DNA of 64,000 nucleotides from Candidatus Goldiibacteriota bacterium HGW-Goldbacteria-1 (GTDB taxonomy: Bacteria > Oederibacteriota > PGYV01), in the NCBI GenBank assembly GCA_002839855.1, contig PGYV01000002.1, forward strand, positions 90,574 through 154,573, read 5' to 3'. The notes under the pieces are model-generated. The model made no database searches and was not told the DNA's origin. It saw nothing but the letters and a program-made list of their open reading frames with translations. Position 1 is the stretch's first letter; each line of letters starts with the position of its first letter. This document shows, one piece after another, positions 27,501-36,394 of the stretch. The position numbers and the translations under genes were made by a program.

Positions 27501-27719
27501 CTTAAATTTTATATCACCACTTTAAGCGGAGTGCATGTGCGGACGCTTATTGAAAGTACATCAGAACAGGGAATAACTAAAAATCTGCCATTTGAAAGCG
27601 GTGACATTTTCTGGGACGGCACAAATCAGTCCGGTAAGAAAGTGGCATCCGGCGCTTATCTTATTGTGCTTGAAATGGACGGCGTAAGGGTAATAGAAAA
27701 AGCAGCTGTAGTTAAATAA
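24549..27719 (+). CDS. FN3-repeat surface protein with C-terminal FlgD-Ig/sorting-like domain
   Basis: 1056 residues. Signal peptide 1-20 (LLMLLSGFAMAAPY). About ten fibronectin III domains (~20-952) recur every ~90-95 residues with W-D/S, Y-x-IYRS and T-Y-Y-Y-V motifs. The final ~100 residues (954-1056, RVFSNLVDLSKGEKLRLKY ... FWDGTNQSGKKVASGAYLIV) match FlgD-Ig domains that serve as C-terminal signals in many T9SS-type cargo proteins. It starts 31 nt after the SprA-like gene, which suggests it is a client or partner of that channel. Likely on the cell surface; ligand unknown. Confidence 0.75.
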   Translation: MKKLFLTALLMLLSGFAMAAPYAVTGLSVYNCGGIKLVWDAPSDTSTAVSYVINRSVISAGPFDLTVTASVNNYYDASADTTLAYYYTVKSVDFTGATGAASAAKSTLPASPENLQAVPYNAKNMLSWQPSSDGAVESYNIYRSSGYGFKILNNTYSTEYTDESAANGTLYWYRVASLKTNQEGACACSASAKPYIPPFPVSAVDAFVEAGELTAAWTMSALQGTYEIDSFKIFRSTSYGDESFSPASVTYTSYSETLPLAGQLYYYAVRTIDTQGNSSPAYWFSAYNPGLPSVPLGLTVTAANAARINISWQANPAAEDITAYQVIRNSAIIATKATPTAASYEDMDVVLGNTYSYYIQAINSFGTGDGSSAVTQTVIPAPPAGLTATTGVLPGTVYLNWADNNAEENIQTYNIYRATSAVTFNYTTPYLSTGTAGVTDAAVVTGTPYFYSVSAVTETAYESFSEIVSAMAVTYAAQPENLTATAYSNYAELSWDNPGASYAIASFKIYKSTDGSVFNYLASVSPPQFNDAGLTNGSTYYYRVSAVNIYGESTHSEHVTITPQAGYFTEPKNLTATAEAGDGRIILSWSAVQSQEITGYKIYRSTVSGSYDTVPYATAVTITAYTDSAAATLTTYYYKVSGYGVSETAKSAEVSAAPFIRPGPALNLTLTSLYDRVYLTWDSPANDYTYKTTVKYNIYRSTSSLSYSQSAFTALASEYTGASYIDAQINTAGTYYYKIKVIDDMGNEDTSTTGVQIVLSGVMEPPAVLKGVASNKQVRLVWSSINPDSYSVYRKTTQTAAEFGAPIAYNLGFDVKEYVDSNVENNITYIYAVAAVNDSGEGPKSNPVYVTPYLASGLPADASVKFEIENKKDVRLWWNPASDGTYQVAGYSVFRSNDNGYSYVHLSVTAASVVEYTDTATEWDNNYLYMVRVVDSGGNTDATYTPVKVELPLPKNKIRVFSNLVDLSKGEKLRLKYLLVKSGKLKFYITTLSGVHVRTLIESTSEQGITKNLPFESGDIFWDGTNQSGKKVASGAYLIVLEMDGVRVIEKAAVVK

Positions 27720-27742
27720 GAGAATAAAGCAGGGGTTACTAA

Positions 27743-29494
27743 ATGGGAAGAATACAGGTGCTGCCGGCTAATGTGGCAAACCAGATAGCGGCAGGCGAAG
27801 TGGTTGTAAGGCCTGCGTCGTGCGTAAAGGAACTTCTGGAAAATGCAATTGACGCGGGCGCGAAAAATATTACAATCAATATTGAAGACGCCGGGAAAAA
27901 ATTAATAGAGATAAAAGACGACGGCTGCGGTATGGATGAAACAGACGCCGTTAATTCTTTTTTAAGGCATGCCACTTCAAAGATAACCGCGATAAAAGAC
28001 CTGGATTCAATTCAGACGCTGGGGTTTCGCGGGGAGGCGCTGGCATCTATTGCCTCTGTTTCGCGGATGGAAATGATAACCAGGACGCTAAAAGATGAAG
28101 CCGCAACAAGGATACTTTTTGAAAACGGCAAAATTCAGAAAAATGAAAAGGCCGCGGCAAACCCGGGCACTATTATAAGGGTAAGGGACCTTTTTTATAA
28201 TACGCCGGCACGCCTGAAATTCTTAAAATCCAAATACACGGAAGAAGCGCAGATAATTGATACGGTTATGTCACAGGGGTTATCAAAAGAAGATATTTCC
28301 CTTAAACTTTTTATTGACGGAAAAGAAGCGGTGGTTTTTCCGCCGGGGGCGGATTTTAAGGAAAAAGTCTGCGCGGTATTCGGAAATGAAGCCTGCGCCG
28401 CTTTATTGGAAATAGGCGAATACACGGATAACATCAAGATAACGGGTTTCATCTGCGCGCCGTCTGTCACCAAAACCAACCGTTCCGGGCAGTTTATGTT
28501 TGTCAACGGGCGCGTGATTTCAAGCAGGGCTCTGTCATACGCCGTCTATGAAGGGTACGGCACCCTTCTAATGAAAGGCAATTACCCGGTGACTTTCATA
28601 TTTATAGACATAAACCCGTCTTTTGTGGATGTCAACGTGCACCCTACAAAAGCGGAAGTAAAATTCAGAAATGAACATGACATTTATGTCCTTATAAAAA
28701 AGGCAGTGGAAAACGCTCTGGCAGCGGGCAATTTAACCAGAAACGCATATGCTGATGTTTTTGACGGCAATCAGAATCAGGACAGCTATAAAAACGCGGT
28801 GGGAGAATCCGTAAACAGATTTTTTTCAAATGAATCGCACCAGCTGTTTACGTCGCCGCTTGTTTCAGGGCCAAGGGAAGATGTCTCTTTTCAGACGCAG
28901 TCTCAGCGAAGGCAGTATTTTAATTTCAGGTTTTTAGGGCAGGTCAATCTTACTTATATAGTGGGTGAAGAACAGGGAAACCTTGTAATAATTGACCAGC
29001 ACGCGGCGCATGAAAAAGTGCTTTTTGAGGAAATAATGAAAGAGATTAATTCCGGGAAAGTAAGAATTCAGGAAATGCTGATACCGGAAGTGGTGGAAAT
29101 GACACCCGCGGAAAAACTTACCGTGGAAAATAATATGGAAGTTTTCATAAAAATGGGAATAGAGCTGGAGCCGTTTGGCGGCAATGCTTTTGGCATAAGG
29201 GCTCACCCCGTAATTATTAAAAATAAAGCCATAGGAAATATAGTAAAAGCGGTTGTTGACGCATTAAAAGAAAAAGGGACGGCAAGCGCGGATGAAGCTA
29301 TGAAAGACGCGGCCGCCACAATGGCGTGCAGGGCGGCGTATAAAGCGGGCGACGCGCTTAACCAGAATGAAATAGAGGCGCTGCTTACCCGGTATTTTGA
29401 AATAGACGCGCCGTTTTCATGCCCTCACGGAAGGCCGCCTATCGTTAAAATTGGGTTTGAAGAAATTGAAAAAATGTTCAAAAGAAAACTGTAA
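27743..29494 (+). CDS. mutL: DNA mismatch repair protein MutL
   Basis: 583 residues. It couples mismatch recognition by MutS to strand incision. The N-terminal GHKL ATPase has all motifs: ELLENAIDAGA (~29-39), DDGCGM (~57-62) and TLGFRGEALASIASVS (~92-107). The C-terminal domain keeps the endonuclease metal site: DQHAAHEKVLFEE (from D418), ACRAAYKAGD, and CPHGRP (from C560). It is therefore a nicking-type MutL, as in organisms without MutH. It follows the FN3 gene by 23 nt. No mutS is in the window. Length is slightly below the usual ~600-650 because the linker between domains is short. Confidence 0.97.
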   Translation: MGRIQVLPANVANQIAAGEVVVRPASCVKELLENAIDAGAKNITINIEDAGKKLIEIKDDGCGMDETDAVNSFLRHATSKITAIKDLDSIQTLGFRGEALASIASVSRMEMITRTLKDEAATRILFENGKIQKNEKAAANPGTIIRVRDLFYNTPARLKFLKSKYTEEAQIIDTVMSQGLSKEDISLKLFIDGKEAVVFPPGADFKEKVCAVFGNEACAALLEIGEYTDNIKITGFICAPSVTKTNRSGQFMFVNGRVISSRALSYAVYEGYGTLLMKGNYPVTFIFIDINPSFVDVNVHPTKAEVKFRNEHDIYVLIKKAVENALAAGNLTRNAYADVFDGNQNQDSYKNAVGESVNRFFSNESHQLFTSPLVSGPREDVSFQTQSQRRQYFNFRFLGQVNLTYIVGEEQGNLVIIDQHAAHEKVLFEEIMKEINSGKVRIQEMLIPEVVEMTPAEKLTVENNMEVFIKMGIELEPFGGNAFGIRAHPVIIKNKAIGNIVKAVVDALKEKGTASADEAMKDAAATMACRAAYKAGDALNQNEIEALLTRYFEIDAPFSCPHGRPPIVKIGFEEIEKMFKRKL

Positions 29495-29555
29495 GAATAA
29501 CATTGCGTAAAATCCGATAAGATTATCTTTGTCTTAATAACAAGGAGACGGAATA

Positions 29556-30476
29556 ATGTTTATGGTAATCTGCGGCCCTACAGCCTCGGGCAAGTCTGCC
29601 ATTGCGGTGGAAACGGCCGCGGTTTTAAACGGCGAAATAATATCTTCCGATTCCATGCAGGTTTACCGGGATATGGATATAGGCACAAATAAAATTTCAA
29701 TTGAAGCTCAAAAAGGTATTCCTCATCATCTTATCGGCATAATTGACCCTGAAAGCGCTTATTCAGCAGCTATGTTTAAAAAAGACGCGGAATCGCTTTT
29801 GGATGAAATAAAAAAAAGAAACAGCCTTCCTATTATATGCGGAGGAACAGGTTTATACATAGACGGCATAATTAAGGGCCTTGCTGTATCAGGGGAAGTT
29901 GATGAGTATATAAAAGAACGTATAAGGCGCCTTGAAAAAGAAAAGGGCGCGGAGTATCTTTATGAAATGCTGAAAGCAAAAGATCCGCAGGAAGCAGATG
30001 TTATTGACAGAAAAAATCCCCGCAGGCTTACAAGGGCGCTTGAAATAATTGAATCAACGGGCAAAAAAGTCTCGGATATAAAAAAAAGCACCGCGCAGAC
30101 GGCATACAAAGATGAATACATGATATTCGTAATTGACGCGCAAAAAGATGTGCTTTACAGCCGTATTGACAGGCGTGTGGACGCGATGGTAAATGACGGC
30201 CTGTTTGAAGAGGTTGAAGCTTTGTTAAAAAAAGGAATAAAGGCTGATTCCGTGCCTATGCAGGCGATAGGGTATAAAGAAGCTGCCATGTATATTTCAG
30301 GGGCGGAAAAAAAGGAAGATGTAATAATGATGATAAAACAGGCCACGCGCAATTACGCCAAACGCCAGCTTACATGGTTTAAACGCTATAAAAATGCGCA
30401 TCGGATAGATGCCACAAATGGGGATGAAAAAAAGGCCGCGCAGGACGTAATTAAAGCGTGGAAAAGCCAAAGCTGA
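29556..30476 (+). CDS. miaA: tRNA dimethylallyltransferase
   Basis: 306 residues, normal for MiaA. It transfers a dimethylallyl group to A37 of tRNAs reading UNN codons. It shows the P-loop GPTASGKS (7-14), SSDSMQVYRDMDIGTNK (~31-47), the GGTGLYIDGIIKGL loop (~95-108), the RRLTRALEI motif, and PMQAIGYKE near the C-terminus. AAGGAGA precedes the ATG. The mutL-miaA order is widely conserved in bacteria and supports both calls. Confidence 0.97.
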   Translation: MFMVICGPTASGKSAIAVETAAVLNGEIISSDSMQVYRDMDIGTNKISIEAQKGIPHHLIGIIDPESAYSAAMFKKDAESLLDEIKKRNSLPIICGGTGLYIDGIIKGLAVSGEVDEYIKERIRRLEKEKGAEYLYEMLKAKDPQEADVIDRKNPRRLTRALEIIESTGKKVSDIKKSTAQTAYKDEYMIFVIDAQKDVLYSRIDRRVDAMVNDGLFEEVEALLKKGIKADSVPMQAIGYKEAAMYISGAEKKEDVIMMIKQATRNYAKRQLTWFKRYKNAHRIDATNGDEKKAAQDVIKAWKSQS

Positions 30477-30533
30477 TGTGTTAATATTTTTCTTAATTGC
30501 AGTCAGGCTTCTTATTGAACCCGGAAGGAAAAA

Positions 30534-31784
30534 ATGAAAAAAATATTTTCAAATTTAAATTTTATGCTGCTGATGGCCGTGCAGACAGTGGAGCAGATAG
30601 GCGACAGCCTTACGCTTATGGCGCTTATAGCGTGGGCCATGCAGTCATCCGGCGCGGCGCACGCGTCAACCGCAAATATGACCATTATTCTTTTCTGGAT
30701 AGGAGTCCCAATACTGCTGGTTGGGCCGTTTAGCGGCGTTTTGATTGACCGGTTTAAAAGAAAAAATCTTCTTGCGTCGGCCACCGCTTCAAAAGGGATT
30801 TTTATACTTCTTATTTTTATGTATATGTCCGGTTATTCCCAAAACGCATGGCCTGCGGCGCTTCTGTATTTTTTTGTATTTATGAAATCATTTTCCACGC
30901 AGTTTTTTGTACCCGCAAAATCGGCTTTTATTCCGGATGTGGTGGGGGATGAAAATGCCCTTGTAAAAGCCAATTCGCTTTCTGCCACGCTGATGGTAAT
31001 AACGCAGATTTTTACCTACGCGGCCGCGGGAATCCTTATAGCGCAGTTTGGTTACAAAGTTATACTTATGGCAAGCGCCGCGTTATATATTCCGGCGCTT
31101 CTGCTTATCCTTCTGATTAATTCCGCCGAGAAACATGAAGAAAAAGGGCATTTTGAATCCTGGGGACACGCCATTGTGGATTTAAAGGAAGGTTTTGTTT
31201 TTATGTTTTCAGGCGAGCGTATAAAATTTGTCACAAGAAGGGTATTTGTCCTTATGATTTGCGCTATTGTATTTTACATCTCGCTTACCGGCGGTTTTTT
31301 AAAGGAAATAACGGCAGCCACAGGTTTAAAGCTGGAAGATATAAAAGCCCTTGGTTTTGTTCAGGCCGCGCTTGGGCTTGGGCTTGTGGCAGGGGTGGTG
31401 TTCCTTGAAAGGCTTATAAAAAGATTCGGCGAAATTAATCTGATAAGGATTGTATTTCCGGCTGTGGGGCTGGTTTTATCCGCTGTTTATTTTTTCAGAA
31501 ATTTTTATTTTCTGCTGGCTTGTGGCTTTCTGGCGGGAATGGCGGGTGTTATTCTGCTGTCAATCGCGGAAACCGTGGTACAGAAAGATTCCCCCTCGGA
31601 TATGCGCGGCAGGGTTTTTTCCGCTTATTATCTGTTCCGCAATACAGGGCCTTTAATAGCCGCGGCGCTGGCAGGGCTTCTGGTAAGGTTTATGGAAGAA
31701 AGCGCGATAGCGCTGGCGGCGGTTTTGTGCCTTGTGGTATATGGAATGGTTAATCTGGTATTTAATAAAAGCCGGAAGAATTAG
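30534..31784 (+). CDS. Major facilitator superfamily transporter
   Basis: 416 residues with about twelve membrane helices, in the MFS drug-exporter style. The loop between helices 2 and 3 has GPFSGVLIDRFKRKNLLA (~61-78), the family's motif A. The second half repeats it weakly as SDMRGRVFSAYYLFRNTGP (~353-371). GGAAGG precedes the ATG. The closest style is the ENTS/MdtH-like group of small-molecule exporters; the substrate cannot be told. The next gene starts 4 nt after its stop. Confidence 0.85.
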   Translation: MKKIFSNLNFMLLMAVQTVEQIGDSLTLMALIAWAMQSSGAAHASTANMTIILFWIGVPILLVGPFSGVLIDRFKRKNLLASATASKGIFILLIFMYMSGYSQNAWPAALLYFFVFMKSFSTQFFVPAKSAFIPDVVGDENALVKANSLSATLMVITQIFTYAAAGILIAQFGYKVILMASAALYIPALLLILLINSAEKHEEKGHFESWGHAIVDLKEGFVFMFSGERIKFVTRRVFVLMICAIVFYISLTGGFLKEITAATGLKLEDIKALGFVQAALGLGLVAGVVFLERLIKRFGEINLIRIVFPAVGLVLSAVYFFRNFYFLLACGFLAGMAGVILLSIAETVVQKDSPSDMRGRVFSAYYLFRNTGPLIAAALAGLLVRFMEESAIALAAVLCLVVYGMVNLVFNKSRKN

Positions 31785-31787
31785 TTT

Positions 31788-32339
31788 ATGGCAGATATAA
31801 GGCAGCCGCGTCCGGGGAAACTTATATGTTCTTTAATTTATTCGGATGAAAGCGCTTATACCGGCGCGCTGACTGAACTGAAAACTACATATGGGCAGAC
31901 TGATTTTGAAACACAGCAGGCGCCGTTTACTCATACGGCATATTACGGCGAAGAAATGGGAAACCGCTTAAAACGCAGGTTTGTCTCGTTTGAAAAGCCG
32001 GTTACGCCTGATGCTCTTGCGCCGGCAAAAGCACTTACAATTGAAATAGAAAAAAAATATCTTAATGAAAATGGCGGAAGAATTATAAATATTGACCCGG
32101 GTTTTCTGTGCCAGGCAAAACTTGTTCTTGCATCGGCAAAAAACTTCAGCCACCGGGTTTATATGTCGCAGGGCATATATGGAGAATCCACGCTTAGGTT
32201 TAACACGGATACAAAGTCTTACGAGCCCTGGCCGTGGACGTATCCTGACTATACACAGGCGGAAATTATAGGCGTGTTTAATAAAATAAGGGGTATTTTA
32301 ACAGAGCAGGCATATAAAAGCGGAGAAAAGAAGCGTTAA
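31788..32339 (+). CDS. DUF4416 family protein
   Basis: A 183-residue soluble protein with the DUF4416 pattern: LICSLIYSDESAYTGALTEL (~13-32), FTHTAYYGEEMG (~47-58), NIDPGFLCQAKLVLASAKNFSHRVYM (~101-126) and EPWPWTYPDY (~146-155). The function of the family is unknown; members occur mostly in deeply branching diderm and candidate-phylum bacteria. It is transcribed with the MFS gene (3-nt gap). Confidence 0.88.
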   Translation: MADIRQPRPGKLICSLIYSDESAYTGALTELKTTYGQTDFETQQAPFTHTAYYGEEMGNRLKRRFVSFEKPVTPDALAPAKALTIEIEKKYLNENGGRIINIDPGFLCQAKLVLASAKNFSHRVYMSQGIYGESTLRFNTDTKSYEPWPWTYPDYTQAEIIGVFNKIRGILTEQAYKSGEKKR

Positions 32340-32406
32340 AAATGAACCGAAAACAGCCGAAAAACCATTGTTTTAAGGCGGTTTCAAGCAAATGTGTTTT
32401 TTTTGT

Positions 32407-32435
32407 TTGACAGTCAAAGGGCTATTATGTTAAAT
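32407..32435 (+). promoter_or_regulatory. Sigma-70-type promoter of the PorV-flagellar operon
   Basis: TTGACA (32407-32412), 17-nt spacer, TTAAAT (32430-32435), in the 240-nt gap before the GTG at 32580. GGAGGA at 32569-32574 is the ribosome-binding site. The -10 is imperfect. Confidence 0.45.
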
Positions 32436-32579
32436 TGTTTTATCAGATACTGCATTTTTTGTATTGCGGAAAGTGATTTTAGAATGGCGCGCCTGTGCGC
32501 GTCAATTTAAATATTTATGCTGTTTTTTTGCCCGTATATTTATTTTCGGGATACATATTAGGAATAGCGGAGGACAATT

Positions 32580-34721
32580 GTGCGCATAAAAAGTGTAATT
32601 CTGTCCATTTTTGCAGTTATTATTTTATTTGCAGCGGTTCCGTTTGTGTCTGCGGACGATTTTACCGATACGCTGCAGATTACCTGGGAGAAAGTTAAAG
32701 AACCGTTTTTTGATAAATACAATCCTTTTGGAACAGGTGCAAGGGCAATAGGGATGGGAGAGGCTTTTTCAGCTATTGCTGACGACTCTTCCACGGTATA
32801 TTACAATCCTGCCGGCCTTGCGCAGATGGATCATAATGAAATTTTCTGGACAGGCGGAAGTTATTATGGCGGTGTCCCTTATACCGGATTTGCGTCTTTC
32901 ACAATGGCGCTGGGAGGGCAGTATTTCGGCCTTTCGTATGAAAAACTTTATCATCCAATAGGCAGGTATCCGGAGAAAGTCGTTATACCGGTACGCATTG
33001 GCAATGCAGGTGTTCCTCCTCCAACTCCTCTTTTTTATACAGAAAATATTGACATAACTGTTGGTACTTATGACTGGTTTGGCGGCGCAGGAATGGGCGG
33101 GCTTGACCCTTCGTGGCAGGAATTTTTAGGCGATAAATACAGGAAGTACATAAACCTTCCTTTTCAGACAAATAGCGTGCTTTTAACATATGCCACTCCT
33201 TTAACCTCGGACAAAAGTTTTAACTTTGGCGTAAACGTTAAATATATGTTTACTGATGCTGATGCTAAAAAAATTATTACTGATGAATTTGACGCATGGT
33301 CATGGGGGCTGGATGTGGGCTTCCTTTACAAGCTGCGCCTTATTGAATTCTTAAAAGACCTTAATATTTCAATTATGTTAAGGGATGTTTCGGGACAGAT
33401 GAAGAGGTACAAGACCGGAATAGAAAAAAACTTATTTTTTACTTCAACCATCGGGCTTTCAATGCGCACAACGCAGCTTATAGAAAAAGAAGTCACAAGT
33501 TTTTCCGTTGATTTTAATTCTGTAAATGACCCGGGCGTTTTAGAGCAGGAAAGATACAGGTTTAATTTTGGAGCGGAGCAGTGGTTTATAGACGGCCATT
33601 TTGCGGTAAGGGGCGGCCTTGTGGATGTTATGTATCCCGGCACGTGGAGGGCGTCTTTGGGCTTGTCAGCCAAGTATATTTTTGGAATTGATTACGCATA
33701 TGTATTTGGAGTTCCGCTTGGACAGGATGCTGAAAACGAAAGCGATTCGCACTGGATATCGCTGCACTGGGAATGGGGTAAAGTTGTAAGAAAGCTTCCC
33801 ACACCGGATGTTTTTGCCGCGGTAGAACCAATTTCTTTTGCTCCTAAAAACGGAGAAACTGTAATTTTCAAGCTTAACGCGGATTCAAAAGCGGGAATAG
33901 ACAGGTGGGCGCTTAACATACTTGATAAAAACAATAACCTTGTTAAATCTTATGTGGATATAGGCGCTCCGCCTTCGCAGATTATATGGAATGGCACGGA
34001 TAACAAATATCAGCCCCTGTCTGACGGGGAATACACTTTTATATTTGAAGCCACGGACAAACTTGGAAGCACGGCTTCCACTCCGGTGCAGACTGTAAAG
34101 CTGTTCACTCCGGTGCTTGAAGCTGTAAATAAAGAAGCACTGAATAAATTAAAAATTCTTTTAAAACAGATCGGCGACAGAGACCTTGCGGAAGACAACG
34201 CTCAGATGGCAAACGCGAAAGCGGGCGTGGAAGAGTGGAAGGCAATAAAAGGCAAACCGACACCGGTTCCTCCTCCTCCCGCAGGCACAATACCGGAGCC
34301 GCTTCCTTTAACGGCGTTCCCGGGTTTTGAAAACTATCAGGGCGCAACGCCAAGTGCGGCAGCTGGCAATGTTAATGTGGCGGGTTTCCCGAATGTGGAT
34401 TCATCCGCAATCAGGTCCGCTTACATCGCAACCGATGCTGACGGCAATAAACAGTTTATGATGGAATATGCAACGGCAAACACCATACCGCAGTATGTAA
34501 TGAAAGAAGTGGCAATGATGGCCAGAAGCATAGCTGAAAGCATGGGCGGTTCCATCAGTAACATAGGTATTAATGCTTTATATGGCGGCAGCAATACGAT
34601 GGCGGTCAACGTGCCTATTGCACAGGCTCAGAACTATTCAAGAGGATACATTTCCGCGGAACAGATGCTTCGCGGTGCAAATATTACGCTGAACGGCGAG
34701 ATAATAAATCCTAATTATTAA
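32580..34721 (+). CDS. PorV/PorQ-family outer-membrane protein with FlgD-like Ig domain
   Basis: 713 residues from a GTG. Signal peptide 1-25 (AAVPFVSADD). Residues ~40-400 are the PorV barrel, opening with GARAIGMGEAFSAIADDSST then YYNPAGLAQM (~48-77), the PorV/PorQ signature. A FlgD-type Ig domain follows (~415-512, IIWNGTDNKYQPLSDGEY). Then come a charged region, a Pro-rich linker (KPTPVPPPPAGTIPEPLP, ~560-577) and a ~130-residue C-terminal domain found nowhere else in this window. In T9SS, PorV carries cargo from the SprA channel to the surface attachment complex. It is the first gene of a run into flgF-flgJ. Confidence 0.8.
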   Translation: MRIKSVILSIFAVIILFAAVPFVSADDFTDTLQITWEKVKEPFFDKYNPFGTGARAIGMGEAFSAIADDSSTVYYNPAGLAQMDHNEIFWTGGSYYGGVPYTGFASFTMALGGQYFGLSYEKLYHPIGRYPEKVVIPVRIGNAGVPPPTPLFYTENIDITVGTYDWFGGAGMGGLDPSWQEFLGDKYRKYINLPFQTNSVLLTYATPLTSDKSFNFGVNVKYMFTDADAKKIITDEFDAWSWGLDVGFLYKLRLIEFLKDLNISIMLRDVSGQMKRYKTGIEKNLFFTSTIGLSMRTTQLIEKEVTSFSVDFNSVNDPGVLEQERYRFNFGAEQWFIDGHFAVRGGLVDVMYPGTWRASLGLSAKYIFGIDYAYVFGVPLGQDAENESDSHWISLHWEWGKVVRKLPTPDVFAAVEPISFAPKNGETVIFKLNADSKAGIDRWALNILDKNNNLVKSYVDIGAPPSQIIWNGTDNKYQPLSDGEYTFIFEATDKLGSTASTPVQTVKLFTPVLEAVNKEALNKLKILLKQIGDRDLAEDNAQMANAKAGVEEWKAIKGKPTPVPPPPAGTIPEPLPLTAFPGFENYQGATPSAAAGNVNVAGFPNVDSSAIRSAYIATDADGNKQFMMEYATANTIPQYVMKEVAMMARSIAESMGGSISNIGINALYGGSNTMAVNVPIAQAQNYSRGYISAEQMLRGANITLNGEIINPNY

Positions 34722-34734
34722 AAGAGAGGGGAAC

Positions 34735-36381
34735 ATGAAAAAAATAATAACAGCGGTTATACTTTCACTGGCACTGGCGCAGTTTGCGTTTGCCGGAGCT
34801 TTTGATAAAGGCGGCGTGCTTGGCGTTGGCGGCAGGGCGCTTGGAATGGGCCATGCTTTTGGCGCGGTTGCCGATGACGGAAGCGCCGTATACTGGAACA
34901 CGGCGGGTTTAACGCAGCTTGAAAGGGCGGAAGTTAACCTTTTTCTTGGGCCGTTGTTAAACGGAAAGGAATATTACACATTTCTTTCTTTTGGTTCGCC
35001 TTTCTTTCAGGACACAGCGTGGCAGCTGTCCGTGCTTTCCCTTATACATAACGACAAAAATAACACAAAAGAATTTACCGTAATCGGCAGTTTTGCGTCC
35101 GCGCTTAACCTTGAAAGGACTTTTTCGGTGGGCGTAAACGTTAAGTACTTAAATTATAATTCCACCGCTTCTTATACAACATCATCCGGCACCACGCTTC
35201 AGGGAATTGCAAACGGGCTTGGGCTTGATCTTGGCGTGCTTTATCAAATGCCTCTTCCTCAGTTTGGAAAAAAAATCAACCTTGGGCTTTTCATACAGGA
35301 TATTGAGACCACGCTGCACTGGCAGGGCGGTACCACAGAAGAAAAAATACCCACCATTTTTAAGATTGCAAGCGCATATTATATAGATGACAACCTTTTA
35401 ATGACAGCTGACCTTGATTTTTTTAATGACCTTAATATAAGCGGAATTCCGCTTCAGGAACCAATTTATGATATCAGCGGAAACACTATTACGGCGCTTA
35501 AACCGGATCCATACAGGTTACATGTGGGTGTGGAAGGCTGGTTCTTTAAAAGGCACCTTGGACTGCGCGGCGGATATACGGGTTTTGCCACAATGCAGGG
35601 CAGGCTTACAGGCGGCGTAACTTACAGGGAAGATATATGGGAAGTTGACTACGCATATATAGGGCACGCGGAACACCTTGGGGACTCACACAGATTCTCT
35701 GTTATTTTAAGGTTCGGCACAGAAAGGGAAAAACTTACCGCCATAAGCGTGGTAAGGCCTCCTAAGAATCTGAATTCATATCCGGCAAACGGCGCAATAA
35801 ACCTGACGTGGGAGCCAAACGAAGAGCCCAATGTCACGGGTTACGCCATTTACATGAGCAAATCACCGGGCGCAAGGTATATTCCGGTGGCAAAAAGAAT
35901 AAAAGAAAATTATGTGACAATTGACGGCTTAAAGAACGGCACAAGGTATTACTTTGTTGTGGCTTCAATTAATAATACATATCCATCGGTTGAAAGCGCG
36001 TACAGCAATGAAGCTTCAGCGGTACCGGCACCTGTGGTTCCGGGCACGCCTGAAATGTTCCCTGTAGCGCAGAAAAAAGAAGTAAGAAAGAATGGCGCTG
36101 TTGATGTAAAGTGGGGCAAAATGCCTCCTGCAAATATGGCGGGATACAATATTTATATAACGGAATCATCGGGCAAGGGATATGTTAAGGTTAACCCGTC
36201 GCCTGTAAATGATACTCATTTTGTGGTAAAAGGGCTGGAAGTTGGCAAAAAATACTTCTTTGTAATAACATCGGTTACAAATGATGTTCCGCCTATAGAA
36301 TCCAAGTTCAGCAAGGAATGGGCGGATGTGGCAAAACCTGAAGGAAGCATGACAGAGAACGCGGCCGCAGGCCAGAGGTAA
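34735..36381 (+). CDS. PorV/PorQ-family outer-membrane protein with two FN3 domains
   Basis: 548 residues. Signal peptide 1-20 (ALAQFAFAGAF). The PorV barrel covers ~25-335, with GGRALGMGHAFGAVADDGSA then YWNTAGLTQL (~30-59). Two fibronectin III domains follow (~341-433 and ~434-540), each with the GYAIYMSKS / GYNIYITESS strand. GAGAGGG precedes the ATG. It starts 13 nt after the previous PorV gene and ends 13 nt before flgF, so all three are probably on one message. Function within the family is unproven. Confidence 0.8.
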   Translation: MKKIITAVILSLALAQFAFAGAFDKGGVLGVGGRALGMGHAFGAVADDGSAVYWNTAGLTQLERAEVNLFLGPLLNGKEYYTFLSFGSPFFQDTAWQLSVLSLIHNDKNNTKEFTVIGSFASALNLERTFSVGVNVKYLNYNSTASYTTSSGTTLQGIANGLGLDLGVLYQMPLPQFGKKINLGLFIQDIETTLHWQGGTTEEKIPTIFKIASAYYIDDNLLMTADLDFFNDLNISGIPLQEPIYDISGNTITALKPDPYRLHVGVEGWFFKRHLGLRGGYTGFATMQGRLTGGVTYREDIWEVDYAYIGHAEHLGDSHRFSVILRFGTEREKLTAISVVRPPKNLNSYPANGAINLTWEPNEEPNVTGYAIYMSKSPGARYIPVAKRIKENYVTIDGLKNGTRYYFVVASINNTYPSVESAYSNEASAVPAPVVPGTPEMFPVAQKKEVRKNGAVDVKWGKMPPANMAGYNIYITESSGKGYVKVNPSPVNDTHFVVKGLEVGKKYFFVITSVTNDVPPIESKFSKEWADVAKPEGSMTENAAAGQR

Positions 36382-36394
36382 CGGAGGTAATAAA

